Shown here: positions 30,097-39,218 of the stretch, piece by piece
Position numbering within the stretch: position 1 is the stretch's first letter
How the letters are laid out: each line of letters begins with the position of its first letter
Source of the DNA: a virus
Virus record (IMG/VR): IMGVR_UViG_3300005617_000468
Location: 1-49,845 of that record
Direction: 5' to 3' (one strand)
Length of the DNA stretch: 49,845 nt
Translations under genes and position numbers: made by a program
The notes under the pieces: generated by a model
The model's database searches: none
Told to the model about the DNA's origin: nothing
The model's input: only the letters and a program-made list of their open reading frames with translations

Positions 30097-30825
30097 ATGG
30101 CATTGTCAACGTCATTACCGTGGCTCGACATCACGCCGAACCTGTTCTCGCAGGCGCTTCAAGCTGGGGCGCATGTCGGCCTCGCGCTGAGCGACCAGAG
30201 CCTTCGAGCGCAGGCGATGGCGCAGGCGCAGCTAGAGCGACAAGCGCAGGCTCAGGAACGCGCTGACGTGCAAGCCGAGCGCCAGCGCGAGTTCGAGGAG
30301 ACGCGCCTGCTCAACGTGCAGAAGATTGCCCAGGACGCCCAAGCCTTGGCACAAAAGCAGGCTTACGAGAACGCCCGAGAATCGCGCCTGTTCAAGTCTG
30401 CTCAAGCCAGGCTCGCCGTTGATTGGGCCAAAGCCGACACGGCGGAAAAGCGGCAGGAAGCGCTCGACAAGTTGGCTACGTCTCGGCTCGACCAGCAGAA
30501 AACCGCTCTGGCCCTGCGCACCAAGCATTACAACGAACTTGAGCAGCACAACCGCGACATGCTGGACTTTCAGCGGGAAAAGGCGGCGAAGGAGAAAGCG
30601 CCCACCGTCGTCAAGAACGTGTATGACCCCGCCAATCCATTCGTCGCCATTGGCAGTGTGCGCGGCACGCTCGACCAAGTCGGAATGCCCGGCGAAGTTG
30701 ATAACAGTGCGGTGCTGCCCATACCCGCCACGAAAGAAGAACTCGTCAAAGGTAAGCGATACCGCGACCGGCAGAATCGCGTGTTGGAGTGGGACGGCGA
30801 GAACTTCTTGGACTATTCACAGTGA
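30097..30825 (+). CDS. coiled-coil internal virion protein, 242 aa
   Basis: A short hydrophobic N-terminus (LPWLDITPNLFSQALQAGAH) is followed by a long Gln/Ala/Arg/Glu helix from about 35 to 170 (QAMAQAQLERQAQAQERADV and onward) typical of podovirus internal or ejection proteins. The C-terminal 60 residues look globular (GKRYRDRQNRVLEWDGENFL). It lies directly before the 1402-residue protein, as do small internal core proteins in T7-like or P22-like phages. Confidence 0.65.
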   Translation: MALSTSLPWLDITPNLFSQALQAGAHVGLALSDQSLRAQAMAQAQLERQAQAQERADVQAERQREFEETRLLNVQKIAQDAQALAQKQAYENARESRLFKSAQARLAVDWAKADTAEKRQEALDKLATSRLDQQKTALALRTKHYNELEQHNRDMLDFQREKAAKEKAPTVVKNVYDPANPFVAIGSVRGTLDQVGMPGEVDNSAVLPIPATKEELVKGKRYRDRQNRVLEWDGENFLDYSQ

Positions 30826-30831
30826 TCCGCA

Positions 30832-33800
30832 ATGCCCAAGACGCTCAGTTTCGAGGAAGTAACGCGGCCTCGTAAGATTAGCTTCGAGGACGCGCAGAAC
30901 CCGTTGCTACCGTTGCCGCCCATTTCGCAATACTACGCGACGCATCCCGACGACGATGGTATATCGTTTCAGCAGCCCGCGTTGGAATTGTTAGCCCCTG
31001 ACGACTTTCCCGGTCCCGCTGGCATCCCGCGCATCCCATCGCTTGGACGCGAAGGCTCGGCGTTGCGGGGTGCGTCTGAGTTTGCGGGCGGCGCTCAAGA
31101 ATCGGTTCTTGGCGGGCTATCGAGCATGACGAGCCGTGAAGGCATGTTGACATACCCCTTGTTCAGCCTGCCCTACATCGGCCCCGCGCTTGGCCTTGTG
31201 CTCGGTTCCAAGCTGCTTGGTGAAGGTGGCGGCGAATTTGTGCATGGCATCGAACAAGGCGAGCCGCGTGTCGCAGGCGCGGGCGCTGGCAAGAGCGTGC
31301 TGAGCTTGCCCCTGCTGTTGGGTGGCGGCAAAGGCGCAAAGGAACACGTTATTGGGCCTGACCCACGCGAAGTCGCTTTGACGGAGTTGGCCCGCGAAAA
31401 GGCGTTGCAGGCATCGTTGCCGCAGGTCGGCGAAGGGCGCATACGCCATCAAGTGCCTGAGAACATTTACCAAGTCGGCGGTTTGAATCGACCGCAAGCA
31501 ATGCCGGTGGTGTCGACTGACATTTGGGCGAAGCCAGAGCCGCAGCCAACGCCAAAGGGAACGGTGCCTGCTAAAGGATTGCCAGAGCCAACGCCCGCAT
31601 CTTTGCCACCTGCTGAAGAAGTAATACGTGGCGAAACCTTTCGCGAGCCGTCTGGACTTGAGCTTCAACCTGAAACGCTGCCCGTAGAGGCTAAGGGTGG
31701 TGTGGCAGCACCCGAGGGTGCGTTGGGGTTATTGCCGACACCCACTATTGAACAGCTTGCCATCAACGAACTGCTTCGTGGTGAAAGTGCTGAGATGCGT
31801 CAGCTTATTGAAGCGGAAGGAAAAGCCGTCGAACGCACTGGTGAAGCATTGCCGCAGCCCGCTGATGTTGCCGAACCCGTTCCGCTTGGCCAACCAAAAC
31901 AGCCTGAAATTGTAGCGGGCACTATCGCCCCTGAAGGATTGCCCAAGTTGCCGACTGTGCCTAAGCCACAAGCGACAGTTCCGCTGGGCGAAATGAACAT
32001 TCCCGCCGTACCAGAGTCGTCGGGTTTGCGCATGGCTGCTGACGCATTACCCGAGACGGCCAAGGGCGGTGCCAAAGCCGTCGCTGACATGCTCGACTTG
32101 CTGCCCGAAGGCGAACTCAAGGAAGTCGCCATGAACGAACTCACGCGCCAAGGCGTTGAGCGTGGCGAAGCGCTCCGTCGCGTGGAAGCGTTGGGCGATG
32201 CGATGCGACGCGTCACGGACTTCGCCAAAGCCCGAGCCGAAGCCCCTGGCCAAGCCGTCACAGGCCAGATTGCCGAGGGCATCATCAACGAGGTGCATCC
32301 AGGCAAGCCGATGACGGAGAATCAGCTTCGCATCACGAAGGCCAGCTTGGTAAAGGCGCTGACGGAGAATCGACTGTCGGAAGACCGACCTGGCATCGTT
32401 TCAGGCAGTCGCCTCGAAGCATGGGCCGACCGCACCATCGCCGAGGGGCGCGGTCGCGTTAGCGCTGGCATTGATCCCGTGCAGCTCGCGGCCTACGCCG
32501 TCAAGGGTGTCGCGTTGCTGGAGCGCGGCATCACGGACATCGCTAAGTGGACGGCGGAAATGGTCAAAGCCTTTGGCAAGGAAGTGACGCCTTACTTGAA
32601 AGACATTCGCAAGCAGTCTGAGGCGCTGCGTGCGGCGACGTTTACAGCATCGCAAAAGGCTGAAGCGAAGGCAGAGCCGCCTGCCACACCTGCCCCTGCA
32701 CCTGAGACCGCGACGTCAGCCCTTTCCAGAGCCGCACGCCCGTTGCCGAGCACAAGCGCTGCTGAACAGTCCGCATTCACCCGCAGCATGAACAATCTCG
32801 CGCAGGACATTAAAGCGCTCTTTCAGCGGCGCGGCGTTAAGCGGGACATGGCACAGTTGGCCGACGCCCTGATCGACACTATTCCCGCAAATAAAGGGCG
32901 GCAGGCAGGCAACGAATTGCGCGTGCTGAGTCGCAGCGTGGTCAAAGGCAAGGTCGTTGACAACAAGCTCGCTCGAAAGGCGGTGGTGTTCGTCGTCCAA
33001 GCAGGCGGCGACCTCGGCAAGCTCGCCACCGATCTTGTGAAGGTCCAGGGCAACAAGGACGCGGAAGCCGCCGTTCGCTACGCCCAAGCCAACTGGAATG
33101 CGCTCCAGCCGTTGGCGGCTCGCACCAAGCTCTTATTCGACGAGCAAATCGCTTACGAGCAGGGCAACGGCATCGACACTAATTACGAGAATCATTACGT
33201 GCCGCAGCGTCACGAGAACATCCTAACTGACCGTGGCGTGTTGTTTGGCGAGACGGGCGGCGGCATCGCAGGCACCTCCTTCAAGAAGGCGAAGGTGTTC
33301 CCTGATTACGCCAGCGCCATTCAAGCGGGCTACAAACCGCGCAACTTGGACATCGCCGACCTCGTCGAGCACCGCGTCCGAAGCGGCCAGCGCTTGGTCA
33401 ACAAAAAGCTGTGGGCGGAAGGTTTCAAAGGCGTCGCCGACCCCTATTCGAGCGACCCGGTAATGACGGACCTCATTACCCGCAAGATTCAGCGCCCGGA
33501 CGGCACGACTGACACGCAATTCAGCGCTCCGCAAGGCTACGCTGTGAAGGAGATCATCCCCGGCGTTCGCATCGCCGTGCGCCAAGGCTACGGGCACCTG
33601 TTTAACGCGCTCACGGGCACGAGCCAGATACGCGAGTCTGCTGTTGGCCGTGCTGCCTTAACCAGCGCTGGCTGGCTCAAGCACAAGCTGCTTTTGCTCG
33701 ACAGCTTCCATGCCGTCCGCACGATGGAGACCAGCTTGGCGAGTCGCGGCAGCGCTGGCTACAATCGCGGGTTGAGCGTCCTTGAGTATTCTGACCGTGC

Positions 33801-35040
33801 GTTGCGTGATGCCGTCCAACGAAAACTCGTGACGCCGGAAATGGCCAAGTGGGTGCAGACGCCGCAGCCCTTTGAGATAGGCGGCAAGACTCTACAACTT
33901 ACGCCGCGCACCGTTCTCCAAACAGGAATGCGCAATGGTCTCAACGTGGGGCGCTTTGCCGACGCCCTTTACAACGACGCGAAGGGCACCGTCGGCACGA
34001 ATCCTTTTAGTAAGTGGTTGTTTGAGAAGCTGACGCGTGGCGCGATGGCTGAAACGTTCATGTCCGAGTTCGCCCGCGTCGGCAAAGCGAACCCCGAATT
34101 ATCCTTGAACGCGGTCGCCAAGCAGGTGGCCCGCGACGTAAATGTCATCTTCGGTAACTTGCAACGCCAATCTATTATCAAGAATCCAGCCATCCGCGAC
34201 CTCATGCAAATCGCCTTCCTCGCGCCGCAATGGGTGGAATCGCTGGCGCGTCGCGAGCTTCGTGCAGTGGGCCAAACTGCGGAAGCTGTCGTCAGTGGAG
34301 CACGCGGCAAAGGCGTCCAACTTGGCACAGCCGCGAAGACCGTCGGCACTGGCCTCGCCGCTTATGTAGCTGTTACGCAAGCGCTCAATTACATCACTCG
34401 CGGACACAGCACACTTGAGAACAAAGAGGAAGGGCACAAGCTCGACGCGTTCATTCCTGACCCGCTGGGCGGCAGTGAGGGATTCTGGTTTTCGCCGCTG
34501 GCTGTGTTCGCTGAAGTAACCCACGACCTGTTGCGCTACTCGCACATAGAACCAACCAAGATTGGCGCTGCGGCCCGCATTGTGCAGAACAAGCTCGGGC
34601 CAATCGGACGCGCCTTGTCCATCGTCGCATCGCAGGAAGATACCATTGGCACCAAGTTGCCCAGCAGTTGGGACGTGGCGAGCGAAGCCGGATTCGCCGC
34701 CGTACCGCTTCCCATTGGCGCGAAGCCCATCGCGCAAGAAATTGCCAATCGCGTCTCGGGCGGTAAGGTGCCAGCGCCCAAGCCTGGCACCATCACGCGT
34801 CAGATTGCGTCCTCAGTCGGCCAGAAGATTGAGCCATACAACAAGGACGAGGCGCAAATCAAACGCGCTCGCGAAGTGAACCTTTACATCGACTATTGGA
34901 AGAAGCACGCTCGCCAGTTGCCGCTGCCTGAACGCGGTAAGTATTTGATGAGCGAGATGAAGAAAAGCGGCTTGAACGGTGCCGAGGGCAAGAAGGCCGT
35001 GCGCGAGTTTCACGAAGCCGGTTTGTTTATCCACCCATAA
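30832..35040 (+). CDS. giant internal virion / polyvalent-like protein, 1402 aa
   Basis: The longest gene. Segments: Pro/Glu-rich N-terminal 130 residues; a Gly/Leu-rich hydrophobic segment at about 110-135 (LFSLPYIGPALGLVLGSKLL); a Pro/Glu-rich spacer (about 200-420); helical regions with 'PETAKGGAKAVADMLDLLPE'-type repeats (similar phrases near 290 and 410); and a C-terminal 700-residue part resembling the large polyvalent-protein (LPD) type, with YVPQRHENILTDRG, QRLVNKKLWAEGF, and LNYITRGHSTLENKEEGHKL. Position before the scaffold and length suit an ejection-apparatus protein. No lytic transglycosylase motif was found. Confidence 0.6.
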   Translation: MPKTLSFEEVTRPRKISFEDAQNPLLPLPPISQYYATHPDDDGISFQQPALELLAPDDFPGPAGIPRIPSLGREGSALRGASEFAGGAQESVLGGLSSMTSREGMLTYPLFSLPYIGPALGLVLGSKLLGEGGGEFVHGIEQGEPRVAGAGAGKSVLSLPLLLGGGKGAKEHVIGPDPREVALTELAREKALQASLPQVGEGRIRHQVPENIYQVGGLNRPQAMPVVSTDIWAKPEPQPTPKGTVPAKGLPEPTPASLPPAEEVIRGETFREPSGLELQPETLPVEAKGGVAAPEGALGLLPTPTIEQLAINELLRGESAEMRQLIEAEGKAVERTGEALPQPADVAEPVPLGQPKQPEIVAGTIAPEGLPKLPTVPKPQATVPLGEMNIPAVPESSGLRMAADALPETAKGGAKAVADMLDLLPEGELKEVAMNELTRQGVERGEALRRVEALGDAMRRVTDFAKARAEAPGQAVTGQIAEGIINEVHPGKPMTENQLRITKASLVKALTENRLSEDRPGIVSGSRLEAWADRTIAEGRGRVSAGIDPVQLAAYAVKGVALLERGITDIAKWTAEMVKAFGKEVTPYLKDIRKQSEALRAATFTASQKAEAKAEPPATPAPAPETATSALSRAARPLPSTSAAEQSAFTRSMNNLAQDIKALFQRRGVKRDMAQLADALIDTIPANKGRQAGNELRVLSRSVVKGKVVDNKLARKAVVFVVQAGGDLGKLATDLVKVQGNKDAEAAVRYAQANWNALQPLAARTKLLFDEQIAYEQGNGIDTNYENHYVPQRHENILTDRGVLFGETGGGIAGTSFKKAKVFPDYASAIQAGYKPRNLDIADLVEHRVRSGQRLVNKKLWAEGFKGVADPYSSDPVMTDLITRKIQRPDGTTDTQFSAPQGYAVKEIIPGVRIAVRQGYGHLFNALTGTSQIRESAVGRAALTSAGWLKHKLLLLDSFHAVRTMETSLASRGSAGYNRGLSVLEYSDRALRDAVQRKLVTPEMAKWVQTPQPFEIGGKTLQLTPRTVLQTGMRNGLNVGRFADALYNDAKGTVGTNPFSKWLFEKLTRGAMAETFMSEFARVGKANPELSLNAVAKQVARDVNVIFGNLQRQSIIKNPAIRDLMQIAFLAPQWVESLARRELRAVGQTAEAVVSGARGKGVQLGTAAKTVGTGLAAYVAVTQALNYITRGHSTLENKEEGHKLDAFIPDPLGGSEGFWFSPLAVFAEVTHDLLRYSHIEPTKIGAAARIVQNKLGPIGRALSIVASQEDTIGTKLPSSWDVASEAGFAAVPLPIGAKPIAQEIANRVSGGKVPAPKPGTITRQIASSVGQKIEPYNKDEAQIKRAREVNLYIDYWKKHARQLPLPERGKYLMSEMKKSGLNGAEGKKAVREFHEAGLFIHP

Positions 35041-35045
35041 CGCTT

Positions 35046-35207
35046 ATGCCATTCAAATCCAAAGCTCAAAAGGGGTACATGTTCGTCCACCACCCACAAA
35101 TCGCCAAGCGTTGGGCGCACGAGTACGGCGTGCCCAAGAACCTGCCTGAGCACGTCGCCCACGAGAAGGCGCAGCGCAAGCGCAACCATCGTTACATGAA
35201 CAAATGA
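35046..35207 (+). CDS. small phage protein MPFKSKAQ type, 53 aa
   Basis: Not long enough for many gene callers, but the sequence MPFKSKAQKGYMFVHHPQIA, then KRWAHEYGVPKNLPEHV, is a well-known small phage/plasmid protein of the 'MPFKSxAQRRFMFxxxPEIAKxW' type. It ends in ATGA overlap (35204-35207) with the next gene. Function unknown; it is regularly found near head genes. Confidence 0.75.
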   Translation: MPFKSKAQKGYMFVHHPQIAKRWAHEYGVPKNLPEHVAHEKAQRKRNHRYMNK

Positions 35208-35488
35208 TCTCCTTCGCCCCCGTTGACCTGTTCCGCGACAACTCCGACTTGTCCTCGCCGTGGAAGGACGAGGCACGCCAGCGCATGTTTCACGAAGCGG
35301 CCACGCACGCGCTCGCCAAGCTGGCTTGGGACGGCGCTACCGCCGACGAGATGGCCGGTGCCAAGAAGTTCCTCGTCCTCCTGCTCAACTGCGCCGAGAC
35401 GCCCGAAGCAATTAGCGTTGCGAGTCCGCCGCGCTTAAACTACAACGTCGAAGCTGAGATCGCCGCTCGCCGCATGAAGAAAGAATAG
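35204..35488 (+). CDS. hypothetical, 94 aa
   Basis: ATGA overlap with the preceding gene. An N-terminal polar segment is followed by two helices (EARQRMFHEAATHALAKLAW, ATADEMAGAKKFLVLLLNCA) and a polar tail. Proteins of this size class lie between the internal virion protein and scaffold genes in related phages. No motif recognised. Confidence 0.6.
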   Translation: MISFAPVDLFRDNSDLSSPWKDEARQRMFHEAATHALAKLAWDGATADEMAGAKKFLVLLLNCAETPEAISVASPPRLNYNVEAEIAARRMKKE

Positions 35489-35491
35489 CCT

Positions 35492-36778
35492 ATGCCCGCT
35501 GCACCTGTCGCTGCCGCACCCGTCGCCGCCCCTGTCACCGCGCCCGTTGTTGCTTCGCCGCCCAAACCCGCCGCCGCTGCTCCTTCGCCTGCACCGAAGC
35601 CAGCGGCGGTGCCTCCTGCGCCGGGTCGCGCTGGCGAACGCAGCAACTTCTTCGAGGACGAGGACGCGTTGCCTGCGGCAGTGGACGCTGACCCGACGCC
35701 TGCGCCAGCCAAGAAGGAGGACGACGACGACGCGCTACCCGACGACGCGCCACCCGCGAAGGCCGACGACAAAGCTCCTGTCACCGCGCCCAAGCCCGCC
35801 GACGAACCGCCCGAGCCGGTATTCCGCACCAACCGCGAACTCAAGAAGGCTTATGAAACGACCAAGAAAGCGAACAAACAGCTCACAGTGCGCGCACAAG
35901 AACTTGAAGCGCGCATCGCTGAACTCGATAGTGTCGCCTCGCATGCAAAAGCAGATAGTGGCCCTTTGGCTGAGCAGTTGGCTGCTGCCCAAAAGCGAAT
36001 AGACGATTACGAAGGCCGCCTGCGACTGAAGGCGTACGAGGAAAGCGACGATTTCAAGACGAAGCACCTCGCGCCGTTCAAGCGCACCGAAGCCCGCGCG
36101 TTCAATGACGTGCGCCAGTTGGAATACATCGAGGGCGTGGACGAGGAGACGCAGACGCCGCGTACTCGCGCTGCCACAGACGCCGACTTCATCGAACTCT
36201 ACAATTTGCCCACTGGCAAAGCCTACGCCCACGCCAAGCGCGTCTTTGGCGACTCGGCGCAGCTCGTGATGAACCACTATCATACACTGCACCAGCAGCA
36301 GGACGACATGCGCGAGGCCATCGCCGACTATCGCAACCGCGGTGCCGACGAGGAAAAGCAGACGCAGGCTCGCACCGCACAGGAGCGTGAAGCCGCCGAC
36401 CGCATGTGGCGCATCGCCAACCAGGAGACGCAGGCCAAGTATTACAAGGACTTGGGCATCGACCCGGACGACGCCGAAATGAAGGAGACGCTGGCCAAGG
36501 GCTATGGGCCGGTGCAAAAGCTATTTGGCGGTAACGGCAACCTGACGCTCGCGGAAAAGGTGGGCTTGCAGGCGAGCGTGCTGCACCGGGCTGCGCTGTT
36601 TGGTGTCACGCGCAAACAACTGCTCGCGGCGAAGGCTGAACTTGCTGCCGCGAACAAGACCATCGAGGAATTGCGCGGCAGTGCGCCCGGCAAGCCGAAG
36701 CCCAAAGCCGACGCCGTGCCAGTGGGCGACTACAAGGACATTGCTGACGAAATGGCCGCTTACCAGATGGAGATCTAG
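35492..36778 (+). CDS. probable capsid scaffolding protein, 428 aa
   Basis: The first about 110 residues are Pro/Ala-rich with an acidic stretch (FFEDEDALPAAVDADP, KKEDDDDALPDDAPP). A long charged coiled coil follows (from TNRELKKAYETTKKANKQLT to about 180), then helices with acidic bias and a Lys-rich C-terminus (GKPKPKADAVPVGDYKDIAD). Acidic, disordered/coiled-coil proteins of this form upstream of the major capsid gene act as scaffolds. Here the capsid gene is 4 kb further on, separated by the glycosyltransferase cassette. Confidence 0.7.
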   Translation: MPAAPVAAAPVAAPVTAPVVASPPKPAAAAPSPAPKPAAVPPAPGRAGERSNFFEDEDALPAAVDADPTPAPAKKEDDDDALPDDAPPAKADDKAPVTAPKPADEPPEPVFRTNRELKKAYETTKKANKQLTVRAQELEARIAELDSVASHAKADSGPLAEQLAAAQKRIDDYEGRLRLKAYEESDDFKTKHLAPFKRTEARAFNDVRQLEYIEGVDEETQTPRTRAATDADFIELYNLPTGKAYAHAKRVFGDSAQLVMNHYHTLHQQQDDMREAIADYRNRGADEEKQTQARTAQEREAADRMWRIANQETQAKYYKDLGIDPDDAEMKETLAKGYGPVQKLFGGNGNLTLAEKVGLQASVLHRAALFGVTRKQLLAAKAELAAANKTIEELRGSAPGKPKPKADAVPVGDYKDIADEMAAYQMEI

Positions 36779-36780
36779 TT

Positions 36781-37062
36781 ATGGACGCTTCTATCGGCTG
36801 GAGCAGTTCACAGAATCGCGTGCGGATTGAAGCGGTCATGCGCGATGCCGTTCCAAGGCGACAAATCGTAGTTGAAATTGAGACGTGCGACATGGACGAG
36901 GCGCGTGAAAATCTAGCTATGCACCGCGCCATGAGAGCCGCAGACCGCGCTATCGGCGAGGTGCAGGGCTTGCCACAGAAACAAGTGGAGCGCGAGTGGC
37001 AGGCGCATTTAGATGAGATTGCACGTTGCGGAGTGCGCTTCATTCCAACGCCCCCCGTTTAA
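36781..37062 (+). CDS. hypothetical, 93 aa
   Basis: Directly after the scaffold and joined to the next gene by TAATG (stop and start share one base). Helical protein with MDEARENLAMHRAMRAADRA and a basic-acidic mix. No family recognised. Confidence 0.6.
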   Translation: MDASIGWSSSQNRVRIEAVMRDAVPRRQIVVEIETCDMDEARENLAMHRAMRAADRAIGEVQGLPQKQVEREWQAHLDEIARCGVRFIPTPPV

Positions 37063-37940
37063 TGCGTCTGCACATCTTCACCATCGTCTTGGACGGCCTT
37101 CCGTTCTTGCCGATGCAGTTCGCGAACTACAACCGACTTCCTGACAGCGTCGATTGGCACTGGTCAATTGCCGAGGGCGCGGCCATGAACGTAAACTGCA
37201 CGAAATGGTGCCGCACCCAGCGACCGCGCCTCAGCAACGACGGCACCACCGACTTCCTCAATAGCCTGCGTGCCCACCCGCGAATCACGGTGCATCAGCG
37301 CGCGAAATGGATGGGCAAAGTGGACATGGTTTGCACCTGCCTCGCTGACTTCAAGCAACCCGGCATCGTGCTGGAAGCGGACGCCGACGAGCTTTGGCTG
37401 CCGCCCCAGCTTGAAACGCTGCTCGCGCTGTTTGAGCGCCGCCCTTCGCTCGGCTCCGCGCACTTCTTCTGCCGCTACTTCGTCGGCGTCAACATCCTGA
37501 TTACCTCGACGCACAGCTATGGCAATCGCCCAACCGAATGGGCGCGTTGCTGGCGCTGGACGCCGGAGCTTCGCGTCCTGTCGCATGAACCGCCGCTGAT
37601 GAGCGGCATCGCAGGCGAGTGCGCTTCCCGCGAAGAAACCCGCGATGTCGGCCTCGTGTTCGACCATTACAGCTACGCGCTCGAATCGCAGGTGCGTTAC
37701 AAGCAAGACTTCTACGGCTACCGCGATGCCGTCCTGCACTGGCGACGGCTGCAAACCAATCGCGATTGGCCGGTGCGCGATCTGCGAGCCTTCCTGCCGT
37801 GGGTCGATGCAGGCGTCACGGCAGACCGATTATGGACGGCAAACTCTACCTTATCCTTGGGCGCACCGGCGACATCCTCGGCGCACTCCCCATCGTTCAG
37901 CACGAGGCCGCTGTCGGCCGCAAAGCCTGCGTTATGGTGA
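37062..37940 (+). CDS. glycosyltransferase-like protein (GT-A type), 292 aa
   Basis: Start ATG 37062 overlaps the previous stop as TAATG. Opening strand LHIFTIVLDGLPFLPMQFAN and the later VLEADADELWLPPQLETLLA with DAD (DxD metal motif) and E are typical of GT-A family-2-like enzymes that transfer a sugar from a nucleotide donor. The last about 35 residues (after GVTADRLW) overlap the next gene by 109 bases and read like an out-of-frame tail, so the functional protein may end earlier than the frame. First of four adjacent glycosyltransferase-like genes between the scaffold and the capsid gene. Confidence 0.65.
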   Translation: MRLHIFTIVLDGLPFLPMQFANYNRLPDSVDWHWSIAEGAAMNVNCTKWCRTQRPRLSNDGTTDFLNSLRAHPRITVHQRAKWMGKVDMVCTCLADFKQPGIVLEADADELWLPPQLETLLALFERRPSLGSAHFFCRYFVGVNILITSTHSYGNRPTEWARCWRWTPELRVLSHEPPLMSGIAGECASREETRDVGLVFDHYSYALESQVRYKQDFYGYRDAVLHWRRLQTNRDWPVRDLRAFLPWVDAGVTADRLWTANSTLSLGAPATSSAHSPSFSTRPLSAAKPALW

Positions 37941-38635
37941 GCCGCGAGTACGCTGACGTGCTGGATGGCGCCGGCGTTGCTCGCATCGTGTGGGACGGCG
38001 ACTGGCGTCATGTCCGCGCCGCTTATGACAGCGTCGTCCATGACTGGCCTCGCATCGTCGTCCTCCAGCAATACAGCACCGATGGCTGGCCGGTGCAGCA
38101 CGTCACCGATAGCTTCATTAAGGAGATGTATCGCGTTGCGAACAAGCTGCCGCTGTTCCCGCTGCCATTGCGATTTGACAGGCGCGATCCGCAGCGCGAG
38201 TCGGCGCTGGTCGCCGCATTGCCAGAAGGCGCGCCCATCATCCTCGTCGCCACCCGCGGCTTCTCCAGTCCGTTTCCGCAGGGCCACGAGTTGCTAGCGC
38301 TCGTCGCCGACGCTTTTCCCGATGCCGTACTCGTCACCATGGACGCGGTGCGAGCCGAACGCATCTATGATCTGCTGGCATTGTTCGAGCGTGCCTCCTG
38401 TCTCGTTACCGTTGACAGCGCCTTGTTGCACTTGGCGCAGGCTACGCCCTCGCTGGCCGTCATCGCTTTGGTTGCCTCGCACCCCACGACATGGCACGGT
38501 TCACCCGCTTATGCAGGCCAGCGTCTCCGCATCCGTTATCGCGAATTCGACAGGAACAAGGGCCGCATCGTCGAGATTCTTGGTGCATGTCTGGAGTCAG
38601 CGCCAGCGCTGGGGCCACGACGAGCGACGGCATGA
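37832..38635 (+). CDS. heptosyltransferase-like GT-B protein, 267 aa
   Basis: ATG 37832 within the end of the preceding gene. The N-terminal Rossmann half (LYLILGRTGDILGALPIVQH, AAVGRKACVMVSREYADVLD) and the C-terminal donor-site half (FERASCLVTVDSALLHLAQA, TPSLAVIALVAS) fit glycosyltransferase family 9 (ADP-heptose transferase) proteins, where the 'D-S-G-x-x-H-L-A' motif appears here as DSALLHLAQA. Shorter than bacterial enzymes (about 320-350), so the fold may be trimmed. Probable donor is a nucleotide sugar; acceptor unknown. Confidence 0.6.
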   Translation: MDGKLYLILGRTGDILGALPIVQHEAAVGRKACVMVSREYADVLDGAGVARIVWDGDWRHVRAAYDSVVHDWPRIVVLQQYSTDGWPVQHVTDSFIKEMYRVANKLPLFPLPLRFDRRDPQRESALVAALPEGAPIILVATRGFSSPFPQGHELLALVADAFPDAVLVTMDAVRAERIYDLLALFERASCLVTVDSALLHLAQATPSLAVIALVASHPTTWHGSPAYAGQRLRIRYREFDRNKGRIVEILGACLESAPALGPRRATA

Positions 38636-39218
38636 GCTTGCTAAGGCAAGCTGGAGGCGCGAGTACACCAGCGGGCACTGGCGCGGGTTGCCCATCAGCG
38701 CACCGCAACGCACCGCTAAGAGCGTCCTGCGCGACCCGCGTGCGCTGCCCTTCCTGCGCGATCTGCTGGACGCGGCCATGCGCCATGCCTCACCACGCGA
38801 CCTCATCGTCTTCACCAACGACGACGTTGTATTCGCGCAAGGTCTCACGGCGACGTTGCTACGTGTGGAGCACGCCGCTTGGGCGAGCCGCATGGAGTTC
38901 ATTCGCCTGCGGCAATTGCCGTCCTGCATCGAAATCATCAGCGGTCGCAAGCATCCCGGCGCTGACCTGTTTGCCATGACGCCGGGATGGTGGGCGCGGC
39001 ATCGCCCCGAGTGGCCCGACATGGTCGTGGGCTGCGAAGCCGTTGACCTCGTACTGCGCAAGCTCATGGCAGCGAACGGCGGCATCGAGCTTCATGCCGC
39101 CATCGCCCACGAGGAGCATGCAAGCTGGTGGCAAAGCCATCGCGGCGACCCTGCCGCCAAGCACAACCGCAATCTGGCCGGCCCGTGGCTCGCCAAGCGA
39201 GGACTCACATGGGACTGA
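38583..39218 (+). CDS. glycosyltransferase-cassette protein, 211 aa (GTG start)
   Basis: Frame is open well upstream but coding-like sequence begins at GTG 38583 (HVWSQRQRWGHDERRHELAK), overlapping the previous gene by 53 bases. It contains RDLIVFTNDDVVFAQGLTAT, an 'N-D-D' motif like the DxD of GT-A enzymes, and a Trp-rich C-terminal half (LFAMTPGWWARHRPEWPDMV, ASWWQSHRGD). Probably a third glycosyltransferase-type protein; the start and family are uncertain. Confidence 0.55.
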   Translation: MHVWSQRQRWGHDERRHELAKASWRREYTSGHWRGLPISAPQRTAKSVLRDPRALPFLRDLLDAAMRHASPRDLIVFTNDDVVFAQGLTATLLRVEHAAWASRMEFIRLRQLPSCIEIISGRKHPGADLFAMTPGWWARHRPEWPDMVVGCEAVDLVLRKLMAANGGIELHAAIAHEEHASWWQSHRGDPAAKHNRNLAGPWLAKRGLTWD

